Part shown: positions 36,611-46,485 of the stretch, piece by piece | Position numbering within the stretch: the stretch's first letter is position 1 | Layout: the number at the start of each line of letters is the position of its first letter | Assembly: GCF_014189535.1 (NCBI RefSeq) | Contig: NZ_CP050307.1 | Coordinates: 2,046,001 to 2,110,000, forward strand | Origin: Rhizobium lusitanum | GTDB lineage: Bacteria > Pseudomonadota > Alphaproteobacteria > Rhizobiales > Rhizobiaceae | DNA length: 64,000 bases | Reading direction: 5' to 3' | Notes under the pieces: model-generated | What the model was told of the DNA's origin: nothing | Database searches by the model: none | The model's input: the letters and a program-made list of their open reading frames with translations, nothing else | Translations under genes and position numbers: made by a program

Positions 36611-38778
36611 ATGGCTGGATTTTCAGATCAAATTGACGACCAGATAATTGCGAATGCCTTTTCGAGGCGGACCTTCCTGATGGGCTTCGCCGCTCTAAGC
36701 CTGTCTGCCGTTGGCGCTCGCGCCGACAATGCCACATCCTCGTCCACGGACGCAACGGCTGCCCAGGATGGGTTCGTCCATCCCGGCCTGCTGCACACCG
36801 AAGCCGATTTTGCCCGCATGGCGGCAAAGGTTACCGCGGGGAATCGCCCTGGGTCAACGGCTGGAAGGTTTTGACTGATAATTCGCATGCTAGCCTAGGC
36901 TATAATCCACGTCCGCAATCGGCGGTCTACCGCGGCAACGACGGCGTTCATTCGCAAAACTACTCCTTGCTTTATAACGACATCGCCGCTGCTTACGCGC
37001 ATGCCGTGCGCTGGAAGGTAACGGGTGACACCGCTTACGCCGAGAAGTCGATCCAGATCATGAATGGCTGGTCCGCGGTCCTGACGGTCATTGGTGGCAG
37101 TTCAGATTTAGATCTAGCGGCCGGCATCTACGGCTACGAATTTGCCAATGCGGCGGAAATCATGCGCTCGTATACAGGCTGGGCGGCGGCGGATTTCGCA
37201 CGTTTCCAGAGCATGATGGTCAACGTCTTTTACCCAATCAATCATAGGTTCCTCACCGTGCATAACGGAACCCAGGTCACGCATTATTGGGCCAATTGGG
37301 ATCTATGCAACATGGCATCGATCATGGCCATCGGCGTGCTCTGCGACAACCGGGCCTATTTCGACGAAGCGGTCGAGTATTTCAAAACCGGCGCAGGCAA
37401 TGGCTGTATCATGCAGGCCGTCTACTACGTCCATCCGGGTTATCTGGGCCAATGGCAGGAGACCGGGCGCGATCAGGGCCACAATACGCTGGGCATAGCC
37501 CTGGTCGGGGCGATCTGCGAAATGGCCTGGAACCAGGGCATTGATCTCTACGGCTATGACAACAACCGCGTTCTTGCCGGAGCGGAATACGTCGCCAAGG
37601 GCAATCTGATCGAAAGCGGCACGACCTATTACACGGTGCCGTATCTGTTCTACACCAATGTCGACAAGGTCAATCAGAGCGGTTTCTCGACGGCAAGTCA
37701 GGGGACTGCCCGCCCATGCTGGGCGCTGCTCTACAATCACTATGTCAACCGCCAGGGCCTGGATGCTTCCTATACCGGCAAGTTCATGGATTTCATGTAC
37801 AAGACTGCTCCGGAAGGCGGTGGCGGCAATTATGGACCCAACAGCGGCGGCTACGACCAGCTGGGTTATGGCACTCTTACCTGCAGCCGCGACCCGATTG
37901 CCTCCGGCAGTCCTCCCAGCGGCGTGACCGCCAGGTTGAGCGCGGGTGACATTGTTCTCTCATGGTGGGGTACGGCCTACGCGGCGGGCTACAGCGTCAA
38001 GCGGGCAACGCAATCGGGCGGCCCATACACGACCCTCAAGACCGGGATTACCGACCTGCTGACCTATACCGATACGGCTCCGACCGACGGTGTCTATTAT
38101 TATGTGATCACGGCGGAGACGCCTTCGGGCGAAAGTGCCGCTTCCAACGAAGCGACGGCGTCGACGACAAAAGCTCTGCAAACCCAGTTCGCCTTCGATG
38201 AGGGGACCGGCACCACCACCGGAGACGGCGGCACCCTCGTCAATGCCACCTGGGCAACGGGCAAGACCGGCACGGCCGTCTCGCTGACCAGCAGCAACAG
38301 CGCCTATGTCTCACTACCGGAAAATATCGTGCTGTCCTCGGCCGATTTTACGATCGCGGCCTGGGTCTTCTGGAATGGCAATCAAAACTGGGCGCGCATT
38401 TTCGATTTCGGAACCGGCACAGGTCGTTACATGTTCCTGACGCCGCGCGGAGGGTCGGGCAAGGCCCGTTTCGCCATCACCCTGAACAGCGGGAATGGTG
38501 AGCAGGGGATCGACGCAAATATCGTCATGCCTTCCGGGCGCTGGGCCCATGTTGCGGTGACTTTGTCCGGCCATACCGGCACCCTCTACATAGATGGCGC
38601 AGAAGTCGGAACGAACACGGCGATGTATTTCGCGCCGTTCCATATCGGGCCGACGAAACAGAACTGGATCGGACGGTCACAATACAGTGCCGATCCTTAT
38701 TTCAACGGTCTGATCGATGATTTCCGTATCTACAATGGTGCGTTGGACTCCTCCGGGATCACCGCCCTGATGGCGTAG
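36611..38778 (+). pseudogene. Tat-exported alginate-lyase-like/FN3/LamG protein, frameshifted
   Basis: ATG at 36611. A Tat-type signal (FSRRTFLMGFAALSLSAVGA, cleavage near ARA-DN) leads into an alginate_lyase-type alpha/alpha barrel (GFVHPGLLHTEADFARMAAKV...). At 36848-36850 the reading frame shifts: one missing C in the CCC before TGG would join AGNRP to WVNGWKVLTDN and restore one long protein to 38778. Downstream parts are the barrel (WANWDLCNMASI, NGCIMQAVYY, DQGHNTLGI), an FN3 domain (about 37910-38165) and a LamG/laminin-G-like lectin domain (to the end). Rejoined length would be about 722 residues. It is likely a secreted polysaccharide-acting enzyme and, next to a T2SS locus, a plausible T2SS cargo. 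True pseudogene versus sequence error cannot be told here. Confidence 0.78.
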
Positions 38779-38811
38779 TTCGGACGGTTTCGACGAATAG
38801 CTGAAGCGTTC

Positions 38812-38850
38812 CCGCCAGGAGAAAAACGGAAAGACGTACTCTCCTGGCGG
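38812..38850 (+). terminator. Strong hairpin after the alginate-lyase-like gene
   Basis: Perfect inverted repeat CCGCCAGGAG / CTCCTGGCGG, extended by one more A-T pair, with a 17-base loop, 34 bases after the stop codon. There is no U-run, so it may terminate with Rho or protect the 3' end. The remaining 180 bases to gspD hold no gene. Confidence 0.45.
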
Positions 38851-39030
38851 AAGTGCCCTGACAACAAGACAAAGGCTGATGCCTTGTGACCGACTGCTTC
38901 GGAACCATCTTGGCGGATGCGGAGGTTGCACCACCAGAACCGTGGAGGCGGTTGTTTTTCGCCCGTTTCAATCGGCTCGTGCTTCGTCGCGGGAAGACGC
39001 AGAATATGTTTTCAGTAGGTGTTCTTTCCA

Positions 39031-41175
39031 ATGAAATTTTTAAAGGCTGCTCACGCAGCGCTTGTACTCTTGCTGGCCGGATGTGTCTCCTCCGATCCAG
39101 TCGATAACGTCTTTTCCGACAAGCTGCTGCAGCTCGACGCGCGCGGAAAGCCGTTGCCGGCGACGACGAGCGGAACAAGCTCCCTGCTCGCGAATGGGAG
39201 CTCGGCAAATGCATTTGTCGGAGCGACCCAGCAGGGGAACGAGAGCTTCGTTTCGCAAGGCGCTCCAGCGTTTTCCGTTGAAAAGCGAATATCCGGCGGC
39301 GAAGGATATACCCTCAACCTTGTCGACGCTCCCATTTCCGCTGCGGCGAAAAGCATCCTGGGCGATATTCTCAAGGTCAGCTACGTCGTGGACCCGCGCG
39401 TCAACGGAAAGGTTACGCTGCAAACGAGCCAGCCGGTATCCCGGGACGCGCTTGTCGATATCCTGGAATCTGCCCTTGCCGTCAACGGAGCGGCAATCGT
39501 TCGCAAAGGCGATTCCTATCAGATCGTTCCGATCGGCAATTCATTCTCGACGACGCCCGCAGTCACCGTGCCTTCAGCGACACCGTCCGGCCCCGGCGTT
39601 CGGGTTCAGGTAGTCGAACTGCGCTTCATCGGCGCGGAGGAAATGAAAAGCATTCTGGAGCCGATCAGTCGTCCGGGATCCATTCTGCGCGCCGATACGG
39701 CACGCAATCTCCTGATGCTGGCTGGATCCAATGCGGACCTCTCCGCCATGCGGGATGCGATCGCCACCTTCGACGTCGACTGGATGAAGGGAATGTCGGT
39801 GGCGCTTCACCCGCTCAAGGCCTCGCAACCCGCTGATGTCGCAAAGGAGCTGAATACCATATTCGGCACCCAGGACGGGCCTAATGCAAAGCTGATCAAA
39901 TTCGTTCCGAACGACCGACTGAATGCCGTTCTGGTCATAACGTCCCGCCGCGCCTACCTGTCGCAGGCGGCCGACTGGATCAACAAGCTTGATCGCATCG
40001 CCAGCACCAACGAGAAGCAGCTTTTCGTCTACAATATCCAGAACCGCCCGGCGAAGGAGTTGGCGCAGGTATTGCAGTCCGTGATCTCGGGCCAGGAAAA
40101 GAATCCGCCAAGCTCTTCGAACGCGGTCGCGCCGGACATGGCGCCGACGACGTTGACGGGAGATGCCACCTCCCCCGATCCTGCCGCTGCAAATACGAAT
40201 GTGGCGTCCGCAACCGCGTCGGCATCGACGACGGCGGGAGATCCAATGCACACATCCGTCGTCGCGGACGTGGAAAACAATGCGCTGTTGATATCGACGA
40301 CACAGCGCGAATACGAACACATTGAGCAGATTTTGAAGCAGTTGGATGTGATGCCGACGCAGGTTCTCATCGAGGCCGTCATCGCCGAGGTGACGCTTAA
40401 TGATCAGTTGAAGTTCGGGCTGCGCTGGTTCTTTGAGAGTGGCAAATTCGGTGTTGGGCTTTCCGATCTCTCCGACGGCAGCACCGGGGCCAGCTTTCCA
40501 GGTTTTGCCTGGACTTTTGCCTCCAGCAATGTCGGCGCCACCCTGAACGCCCTATCGAGCATAACCAACGTCAACATCGTATCCGCACCGACCCTGATGG
40601 CCCTGAACAATCAGAAGGCAACGCTCCAGGTCGGAGATCAGGTTCCGATCGTCACGCAACAGTCGGCATCCACGACGACGAGCAACACCGCGATCGTCAG
40701 CTCGATCGACCTCAAAGATACCGGCGTGATCCTGACGGTCCTGCCCAGGGTCAACAGTTCAGGACGGGTCATGCTCGATATTCAGCAGGAGGTTTCGAAC
40801 GTCGTGAAGACGACGACGTCGGGCATCGATTCGCCGACGATCCAGCAGAGAAAGCTCTCCACCAAGGTTATCGTCGATGACAATGAAAGCGTTGCGCTCG
40901 GCGGGCTGATCCAGCAGAGCAACACGCTGAACCACTCACAAGTGCCGCTCCTTGGGAAAATGCCGATCTTCGGCAATGCTTTCAAAAACAAGGAGGACAC
41001 GATCAACAAGACCGAGCTGATCATCTTCATCAAGCCCCGTATCGTTCGGGACGTGCGGCAGGCAAGGGACGTGACGGAAGAGTTCCGAAACCAGCTGAAT
41101 TTGAGCTCGGCCGTTCAGAAGCGACGCGGCGGCAAAAGCGAGCTGGAGCAGGATTTGAAGAGGCTGGAATATTGA
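39031..41175 (+). CDS. gspD: Type II secretion secretin GspD (lipoprotein type)
   Basis: 714 residues from the ATG at 39031. The N-terminus is a lipoprotein signal ending in a lipobox (LLLAGC), followed by N0 (YTLNLVDAPISAAAKSILGDIL), repeated N1-N3 domains (VVELRFIGAEEM, HPLKASQPADVAKEL, FVYNIQNRPAKELAQVL with a Ser/Ala-rich insert) and the secretin beta-barrel domain (VLIEAVIAEVTL, APTLMALNNQKATLQVGDQVP, VALGGLIQ). It forms the outer-membrane channel. Lipidated secretins such as Pseudomonas HxcQ need no separate pilotin, and no gspS is seen here. TGA overlaps the TTG start of gspO. Confidence 0.94.
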   Translation: MKFLKAAHAALVLLLAGCVSSDPVDNVFSDKLLQLDARGKPLPATTSGTSSLLANGSSANAFVGATQQGNESFVSQGAPAFSVEKRISGGEGYTLNLVDAPISAAAKSILGDILKVSYVVDPRVNGKVTLQTSQPVSRDALVDILESALAVNGAAIVRKGDSYQIVPIGNSFSTTPAVTVPSATPSGPGVRVQVVELRFIGAEEMKSILEPISRPGSILRADTARNLLMLAGSNADLSAMRDAIATFDVDWMKGMSVALHPLKASQPADVAKELNTIFGTQDGPNAKLIKFVPNDRLNAVLVITSRRAYLSQAADWINKLDRIASTNEKQLFVYNIQNRPAKELAQVLQSVISGQEKNPPSSSNAVAPDMAPTTLTGDATSPDPAAANTNVASATASASTTAGDPMHTSVVADVENNALLISTTQREYEHIEQILKQLDVMPTQVLIEAVIAEVTLNDQLKFGLRWFFESGKFGVGLSDLSDGSTGASFPGFAWTFASSNVGATLNALSSITNVNIVSAPTLMALNNQKATLQVGDQVPIVTQQSASTTTSNTAIVSSIDLKDTGVILTVLPRVNSSGRVMLDIQQEVSNVVKTTTSGIDSPTIQQRKLSTKVIVDDNESVALGGLIQQSNTLNHSQVPLLGKMPIFGNAFKNKEDTINKTELIIFIKPRIVRDVRQARDVTEEFRNQLNLSSAVQKRRGGKSELEQDLKRLEY

Positions 41176-41678
41176 TCGGCCCGTTGACGCTACAGCAATG
41201 GATCGCGGTTCTGTTGATGATCGCAACGATCCTGCGGATCGCCTGGATCGATCTGAAGACCAGGCGTATTCCGGACCATTGGAATATCGTGCTCGCGGGA
41301 CTGGGGATTGCCTACAGGCTTCCATTCGGCGTTTTCGACACCTTGCGAGCACTCGCGGTCGGATTGGCGACCATGGCCGTATTTACGCTCCTGCGCTGGG
41401 TTCATCTCCGAATAAGCGGCCGGATCGGGATCGGGCTGGGTGATGTCAAATTCATCGGAAGCGCCGCCATCTGGTTCGGTCCCTGGAACCTTCCCCTGTT
41501 CTTCATGCTGGCCAGCAGCACGGCTCTGTTGTTTTCCCTCGTCTTTCTACGAGGCAAATCGACGTCCCTTCGCAACATCAGGGTGCCGTTCGGGCCGTTC
41601 CTCGGAATTGCACTGGTCCTGACCTGGTTATCAGAGGTTATACCCTTGTTTTCATTGATATCTGCGAGCTCCTTATGA
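41172..41678 (+). CDS. gspO: Prepilin peptidase, A24A short form (GspO)
   Basis: 168-residue polytopic aspartyl protease that cleaves pseudopilin leaders. Catalytic Asp residues are in WIDLKTRRIPDHW and the GLGDVKF (GxGD) motif. It lacks the N-terminal cysteine/methyltransferase domain of full-length GspO/PilD, so it may cleave without N-methylating. TTG start overlapping the gspD stop; its stop overlaps the gspG ATG. Confidence 0.9.
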   Translation: MIGPLTLQQWIAVLLMIATILRIAWIDLKTRRIPDHWNIVLAGLGIAYRLPFGVFDTLRALAVGLATMAVFTLLRWVHLRISGRIGIGLGDVKFIGSAAIWFGPWNLPLFFMLASSTALLFSLVFLRGKSTSLRNIRVPFGPFLGIALVLTWLSEVIPLFSLISASSL

Positions 41679-42124
41679 CGAAAAGAGACATCATGGACGA
41701 GAAGAATGCGCGACCCGGAGCCCATGACGATGGTTTCACGCTCGTCGAGCTTCTGGTCGTGCTTGCCATCATCGCCCTCATCGCGGCGATCGCTGCCCCC
41801 CAGGTCCTGCGATATCTCGGATCGGCGCGTGTCGATGCGGCGAAAGCGCAAATGCGGAACCTGGAAAGTGCGCTTGAACTTCTCTACGTCGATGCCGGTC
41901 GCTATCCGACAACGGAGGAAGGTCTTTCAGCGCTTGTGGAGCACCCGGCCGGTTTTACATCCTGGAACGGTCCCTACATGAAACAGACGGCAGCACTCCG
42001 CGACCCATGGGGCAATCCATACCAGTATAAGGGTCCTGAGGGCCTGTCGGGCTATTCATTGCTGTCGTTCGGGCGAGACGGGAAGCCGGGCGGCGATGGT
42101 CAGGACGCCGATCTCAGCCCGTAG
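41675..42124 (+). CDS. gspG: Major pseudopilin GspG
   Basis: 149 residues. Leader of about 20 residues ends at DDG, then the cleavage site and FTLVELLVVLAIIALIAAIAAP, the methylatable type IV pilin helix. GspG hallmarks follow: GRYPTTEEGLSAL, WNGPYM, DPWGNPYQY, and the C-terminal calcium loop region SFGRDGKPGGDGQDADL. It builds the periplasmic pseudopilus. The stop is 22 bases from the converging gspJ stop. Confidence 0.95.
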   Translation: MTKRDIMDEKNARPGAHDDGFTLVELLVVLAIIALIAAIAAPQVLRYLGSARVDAAKAQMRNLESALELLYVDAGRYPTTEEGLSALVEHPAGFTSWNGPYMKQTAALRDPWGNPYQYKGPEGLSGYSLLSFGRDGKPGGDGQDADLSP

Positions 42125-42146
42125 GCCCGCCAGACCGGCTTCGGCC

Positions 42147-42812
42147 TTATTCCGGCACGGCGGACAGATGAATGATCCTTTCGGCGGAGACCTTATGTCC
42201 CGAACGCGTGATTGAAACAGTGATGCCGACAGAGGCGGGCAATCTATCTACCCGGGTCCATTCGGTGCGCCATGCGCCGCCGGGTGAGGTCTGCGACGTA
42301 TCGCCCTGTGTCCAATATCGAAACTGGAGCTCGTCTATCCGCGCCAGCTCGACGGCTTCTGTCTGACTTTGCTCGCCGGGCCTGCGCGGGCGAAGCGACT
42401 GCATCAGCCGGCCATCACTCTGCCGATCGGCGCTGCGCTCGAGGAAGATGCTCACGTCCCGGAGACCGTATTGCAGGCTGCCGATACGGCTGACCACAAC
42501 GAAGGTAAGCCTTTCCGGGCCTCCAATCATCATCGGATGTCGTTGCGGACCGTCCTGTATCAGGGGAAAGGGACGCGCATCGCGAACGGTGTCTTCGACA
42601 AATCCGGCCAGGGCCTCCACTTCGACAATCGCGTCATTCCTTTCCCGCGCCATCATGACGGCGCGAAACTGGCTGACCATGGCCAGGATGATCATCGATA
42701 ATGCCGCAATGAGGGCCAATGTCACGAGGACCTCGATCAGGGTGAAACCATCTTCATCCCGCCGGCGATCGATCCGGGCAGCGTCGAGGGGGGACATTGA
42801 CGGTATCTTCAC
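42147..42812 (-). CDS. gspJ: Minor pseudopilin GspJ
   Basis: 221 residues with a long leader ending DEDG before FTLIEVLVTLALIAALSMIILAM. Size, an extended globular part and a position after GspI support GspJ, one of the pseudopilus tip proteins together with GspI and GspK. Last gene of the minus-strand gsp operon; its start overlaps the gspI stop. Confidence 0.88.
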   Translation of the reverse strand: MKIPSMSPLDAARIDRRRDEDGFTLIEVLVTLALIAALSMIILAMVSQFRAVMMARERNDAIVEVEALAGFVEDTVRDARPFPLIQDGPQRHPMMIGGPERLTFVVVSRIGSLQYGLRDVSIFLERSADRQSDGRLMQSLRPRRPGEQSQTEAVELARIDELQFRYWTQGDTSQTSPGGAWRTEWTRVDRLPASVGITVSITRSGHKVSAERIIHLSAVPE

Positions 42813-43189
42813 GGCAATCTCGGGCGGTAATTGATCAAAAAGTCGTAGTGGCGCTCGCCATCGGGAAGAAACACGCGCAAGCGCGCCATCCCCTCGTCAT
42901 CCTGCTCCTCGGCAAAGGGTACGGGCTCTATCTCCCAGTGAAGGCCGTCTGTTTCGCCCCGCGGTGAAGAACTGTTTCCTGCCTCGGCTGTCGTGATCGC
43001 GAGTTCGATCTTCGGCACGGCGGTCAGGATCTTCATCTTCTCTTGCGCCATGGCCGAGCTCTTCGCCGCGAGTTGCACCGTCTGCAGAACGATTGCCGCC
43101 GAGATCGAGAGGATCACGAAAGCGCAGAGAACCTCGATCAGCGAAAAGCCTTCCTCTGCATGCGTGGCGGGATCACCTGTCATCGTCAT
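42809..43189 (-). CDS. gspI: Minor pseudopilin GspI
   Basis: 126 residues; leader ends EEG before FSLIEVLCAFVILSISAAIVLQ. Short length and the tandem arrangement with GspH and GspJ fit GspI, which nucleates the pseudopilus tip. It overlaps gspH by 17 bases; a second ATG at 43183 is also possible. Confidence 0.87.
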   Translation of the reverse strand: MTMTGDPATHAEEGFSLIEVLCAFVILSISAAIVLQTVQLAAKSSAMAQEKMKILTAVPKIELAITTAEAGNSSSPRGETDGLHWEIEPVPFAEEQDDEGMARLRVFLPDGERHYDFLINYRPRLP

Positions 43190-43658
43190 TTCCCGACATG
43201 ATCGTTGGGATGCCCGTCAGCCAGGGAATTCGAAGTGTCATCTTTGGAGAGCCGTCGCTCGAAAGAGAGATGGCGCCACCGGACGATGTGCCGTCGGGGA
43301 AAAAGACAATCGAGGCCTGGCTTTGCGACCGGGTCAGCTCCCGACCCGTGACAACTTCGACGGTCGCGGATGCCGGGATGGGGATACGCCGCCTGCCATC
43401 GGCGTCGGCAATTGTTTTTGCCTGGACATCGACTTGCAGAGCAAGCTCCCTACGGCGATTGATCGCCTCCATTCGGATCATTTGGGCAAGATGACCCGCA
43501 TCCCGGATCACGCTCTCCGGAGACGCGGCCATCTGCCTTGCCGGGAACGAGGAAAAGGCAATCGCAGCGGTGACTGCGATGATTGCGAGCACGACAAGCA
43601 TTTCGACAAGCGAAAAGCCGGCTTCGTACCCATCTGTTCCCGGTCCCGTTGTGCTCAT
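43173..43658 (-). CDS. gspH: Minor pseudopilin GspH
   Basis: 161 residues; leader ends EAG before FSLVEMLVVLAIIAVTAAIAF. The globular part has IRMEAINRRRELALQVD and the C-terminal VFFPDGTSSGG, typical of GspH/FimT-type proteins. It joins the pseudopilus shaft to the tip complex. Start overlaps the gspF stop by four bases. Confidence 0.88.
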   Translation of the reverse strand: MSTTGPGTDGYEAGFSLVEMLVVLAIIAVTAAIAFSSFPARQMAASPESVIRDAGHLAQMIRMEAINRRRELALQVDVQAKTIADADGRRRIPIPASATVEVVTGRELTRSQSQASIVFFPDGTSSGGAISLSSDGSPKMTLRIPWLTGIPTIMSGNDDDR

Positions 43659-44872
43659 TGCAAACTCAGATCGTTGATACCGAGAAGCGCACTCATGACC
43701 GAGATGACCAGACCGCCGATGAGGCCCCCCATGGCAATGGTTATGACCGGCGTCATCAGCGCGAGAAGCCGGCCTTGGGAGCGGAAAGCCTCTCCCTCCA
43801 GCAACTCGGCGGAGCGGAACAGAACGGTTGAAAGCGTGTTGACCTCATCTCCGATTGCGACGAGCGATACGACCGCGGTGGGAAATATCGCAGCCTCCCC
43901 GAGCGCGTCCGGCAGCCGCGAGCCGCTCAATACACGCTCACGGACGGTTTCCAATGGCGTGGAATAGGCCGCGATCGGGCAGGTTGCCGCAGCAAAAGCC
44001 AAAGCCTTCGGCATTTCGACGCCGTTTCCGAGCAACAGTGCCAGACTGTGGAGATAGCGGGCGAGACCCTGCTTTCGGATGAACGCGCCGATCAGTGGCA
44101 GTGAAATGGCTGCGTTGGAGATGAAAGCCTTCAACCGTGCTCGCTGGGTACTTCGCAGCGCGAGGAGACCCACCAGCAGGGGCGTGAGCGCCAATACCGG
44201 CCCCCAATTCACCAGCAAACCCCTCAGGACGTCGAGAGACCGGATCATCAACGGCGCCGGCCGACCAGCCCCCTCGAATATGGGAAGGATCGCCGGGACA
44301 AGGAAAAATGTCACGATCAACAACGCGGCGCACATCATCAGAACGAGGAAGGCGGGATAAGCGATGGCCTCTGTAATCTGGCTTCGTTGCGCGCGCTGTC
44401 GCTCCAGGTTGTTTGCGATGACCCCAAAGATGACGGGAAGCTTCCCGGTCTGCTCGCCACTCGCGATCAAAGCCGCGATGTCCTGACCCGTCCCCCCAAT
44501 GGCCCGGAACGCTTCCGATGGGGCCTTGCCGCTGGCAAGCCGTTCAATCAGCTCCTTAGCGAGCATGCAATTGGCCCTGTTGCCCTGATCGGCAGCCATG
44601 GCCTTCAAGGCCCGGTCCAGGCCGAGCCCAGCATCCATCAGCATCGCGATATCGGCAAAAAATCGTTCCAAATTCGCTTTTACAGGCAGTATGCGGGCGA
44701 CGGGAAACGATATTCTGGAGCGTGGTCGGCGCGCCTCGGAGAGTTCGAGAACCTTGAGACCGTCAGCTCTCAGCCGCAGGCGCGCCTCGGCTTCGCTCAA
44801 AGCCTCCAGCATACCGCGCTTCCTGGTGCCGTCCTTCGAGAAACCGACATAGGAGAAATTGGGCAATCTCAC
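43655..44872 (-). CDS. gspF: Inner-membrane platform protein GspF
   Basis: 405 residues, GTG start overlapping the gspE stop. Two T2SSF domains: the first around FFADIAMLMDAGLGLDRAL...AKELIERLASGKAPSEAF with ALIASGEQTGKLP, the second around RYLHSLALLLGNGVEMPKAL...GSRLPDAL. Three hydrophobic helices, with IAMGGLIGGLVISVMSALL near the C-terminus. It anchors pseudopilus assembly beside GspE. Confidence 0.93.
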   Translation of the reverse strand: MRLPNFSYVGFSKDGTRKRGMLEALSEAEARLRLRADGLKVLELSEARRPRSRISFPVARILPVKANLERFFADIAMLMDAGLGLDRALKAMAADQGNRANCMLAKELIERLASGKAPSEAFRAIGGTGQDIAALIASGEQTGKLPVIFGVIANNLERQRAQRSQITEAIAYPAFLVLMMCAALLIVTFFLVPAILPIFEGAGRPAPLMIRSLDVLRGLLVNWGPVLALTPLLVGLLALRSTQRARLKAFISNAAISLPLIGAFIRKQGLARYLHSLALLLGNGVEMPKALAFAAATCPIAAYSTPLETVRERVLSGSRLPDALGEAAIFPTAVVSLVAIGDEVNTLSTVLFRSAELLEGEAFRSQGRLLALMTPVITIAMGGLIGGLVISVMSALLGINDLSLQ

Positions 44873-46485
44873 TCTCCTTGCAGATCGACGACGCGCGAGA
44901 CTTCGGCGACGGTGGTAATGCCTGCTGCAACCAGTTCACGCGCCTGTTGCGCCAGCGGACGCATCCCCTCCTTGATCGCCAGATTTTCGATTTCGCTCTG
45001 GATCAGATCCCGGCCGATCGCCTCGCGTATCGGTTCCGTGACCTCCAGTATTTCGTAGACCGCCCGCCGGCCGGAATAACCGGCGCCATTGCATGTCTCG
45101 CAGCGAACGCCCGCCGCGTGTCCCGAACAATCCGGACATGCTTTTCTGAGGAGGCGCTGACCAATGATGCCCCGGAGCGTCGCGGCCAGCAGATAGCTCT
45201 CGACACCCATTTCGCGCAGCCGATTGATGGCGCCGGCCGCGCTGTTCGTGTGCAGTGTCGACAGAACGAGGTGGCCGGTCAGCGCTGCCTGCACAGCAAT
45301 CTTCGCCGTCTCGGGATCTCTGATTTCACCGAGAAGAATAATGTCCGGATCCTGACGGAGGACCGAACGAAGGGCCGTGGCAAAGGTCAAGCCGATGGAT
45401 GGTTCCACCTGCAACTGCGTTACTCCCGCAAGCCGGTACTCGACGGGATCCTCCACCGTGAAGATCTTCGATTTGGCATCGTTGATGTCGCTGAGGATGG
45501 AATAGAGCGTTGTCGTCTTGCCCGAGCCCGTTGGACCCGTCAGGAGCATGATCCCGTTCGGCCGTCGCACGATCCTCGCGATCGTCGCCATGCTTTCGGG
45601 TTGATAACCGAGAGCCGCCAGATCCAGCCGGATATTGGAGCGGTCAAGGATACGCAGCACAATCGTTTCGCCGTGGATGCTTGGCATCACCGAAACACGA
45701 AAGTCCACTTCCTGTCCTCGGATCGAAGCCCTGAGGCGGCCGTCTTGTGGCAGCCGGCGTTCGGAAATGTTCAGGCGGGACAGGATCTTGATGCGGCTCG
45801 TCACCGCCGCCGCGTTAAACTTTGGCACAATTTCCAGCGTATCGAGCAGACCGTCTCTCCTCAGGCGAATCCTGATCGAGTCCTCAAGCGGCTCGATATG
45901 CACATCCGTTGCCTTTTCATCCACCGCCCGCTGCAGGATGCGTGAAACGAACTTCACGATCGGCGCCTCACGGGCAATATCCAGCAGGCGGTCTACATCC
46001 TCCGCCTCGGCGCTATCCTGGAAGTCCGTAGTCTCGGATGAATTTTGGCCCTTGGCCCGTTCTCGAAAAAATTCGTCGATCAGTAAGCGCGGAGCGACGC
46101 TGATGGTGGCGGGAAGATCGGCAAGATAGGAAACGGCCTCGATGGTCGAGGATGCAAACGGGTCCGCTACAATCAGCGTGATACTGTCGCCTTGGCTCTG
46201 GCAGGGTATGACTGCATTCGACTGCGCAAAGACTGTTCCAATGCGCTCCAGCAGCTCTTCATCGACGCCCGCAATGACGGTGCAGCAATCGCATTGACAG
46301 AAGAGCGCCATGGCTTCCGCTAGCTGTGCATCCGGCATGAATGCCAGCTCGCGCATAACGATATCGACGGGGTGGCTCGTCGCGGCCTGGACGGAAAGCG
46401 CGCGCTGCACGGCTTCGGACGTGAGGTGCCCCGCCGCCTCCAATGCGGTCAGAAAAGCCTCCGGAGTCATTTGCTCCTTTGTCAT
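44869..46485 (-). CDS. gspE: Secretion ATPase GspE
   Basis: 538 residues from the ATG at 46485, which overlaps the gspK stop (ATGA). N-terminal GspE domain, then the ATPase with Walker A GPTGSGKTTT (about residues 310-325), Asp box, Walker B ILLGEIRDPETA and His box TGHLVLSTLHTNSA. A tetracysteine zinc element (CPDC ... CETC) near the C-terminus is typical of GspE. It powers pseudopilus extension from the cytosol. Confidence 0.95.
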   Translation of the reverse strand: MTKEQMTPEAFLTALEAAGHLTSEAVQRALSVQAATSHPVDIVMRELAFMPDAQLAEAMALFCQCDCCTVIAGVDEELLERIGTVFAQSNAVIPCQSQGDSITLIVADPFASSTIEAVSYLADLPATISVAPRLLIDEFFRERAKGQNSSETTDFQDSAEAEDVDRLLDIAREAPIVKFVSRILQRAVDEKATDVHIEPLEDSIRIRLRRDGLLDTLEIVPKFNAAAVTSRIKILSRLNISERRLPQDGRLRASIRGQEVDFRVSVMPSIHGETIVLRILDRSNIRLDLAALGYQPESMATIARIVRRPNGIMLLTGPTGSGKTTTLYSILSDINDAKSKIFTVEDPVEYRLAGVTQLQVEPSIGLTFATALRSVLRQDPDIILLGEIRDPETAKIAVQAALTGHLVLSTLHTNSAAGAINRLREMGVESYLLAATLRGIIGQRLLRKACPDCSGHAAGVRCETCNGAGYSGRRAVYEILEVTEPIREAIGRDLIQSEIENLAIKEGMRPLAQQARELVAAGITTVAEVSRVVDLQGE

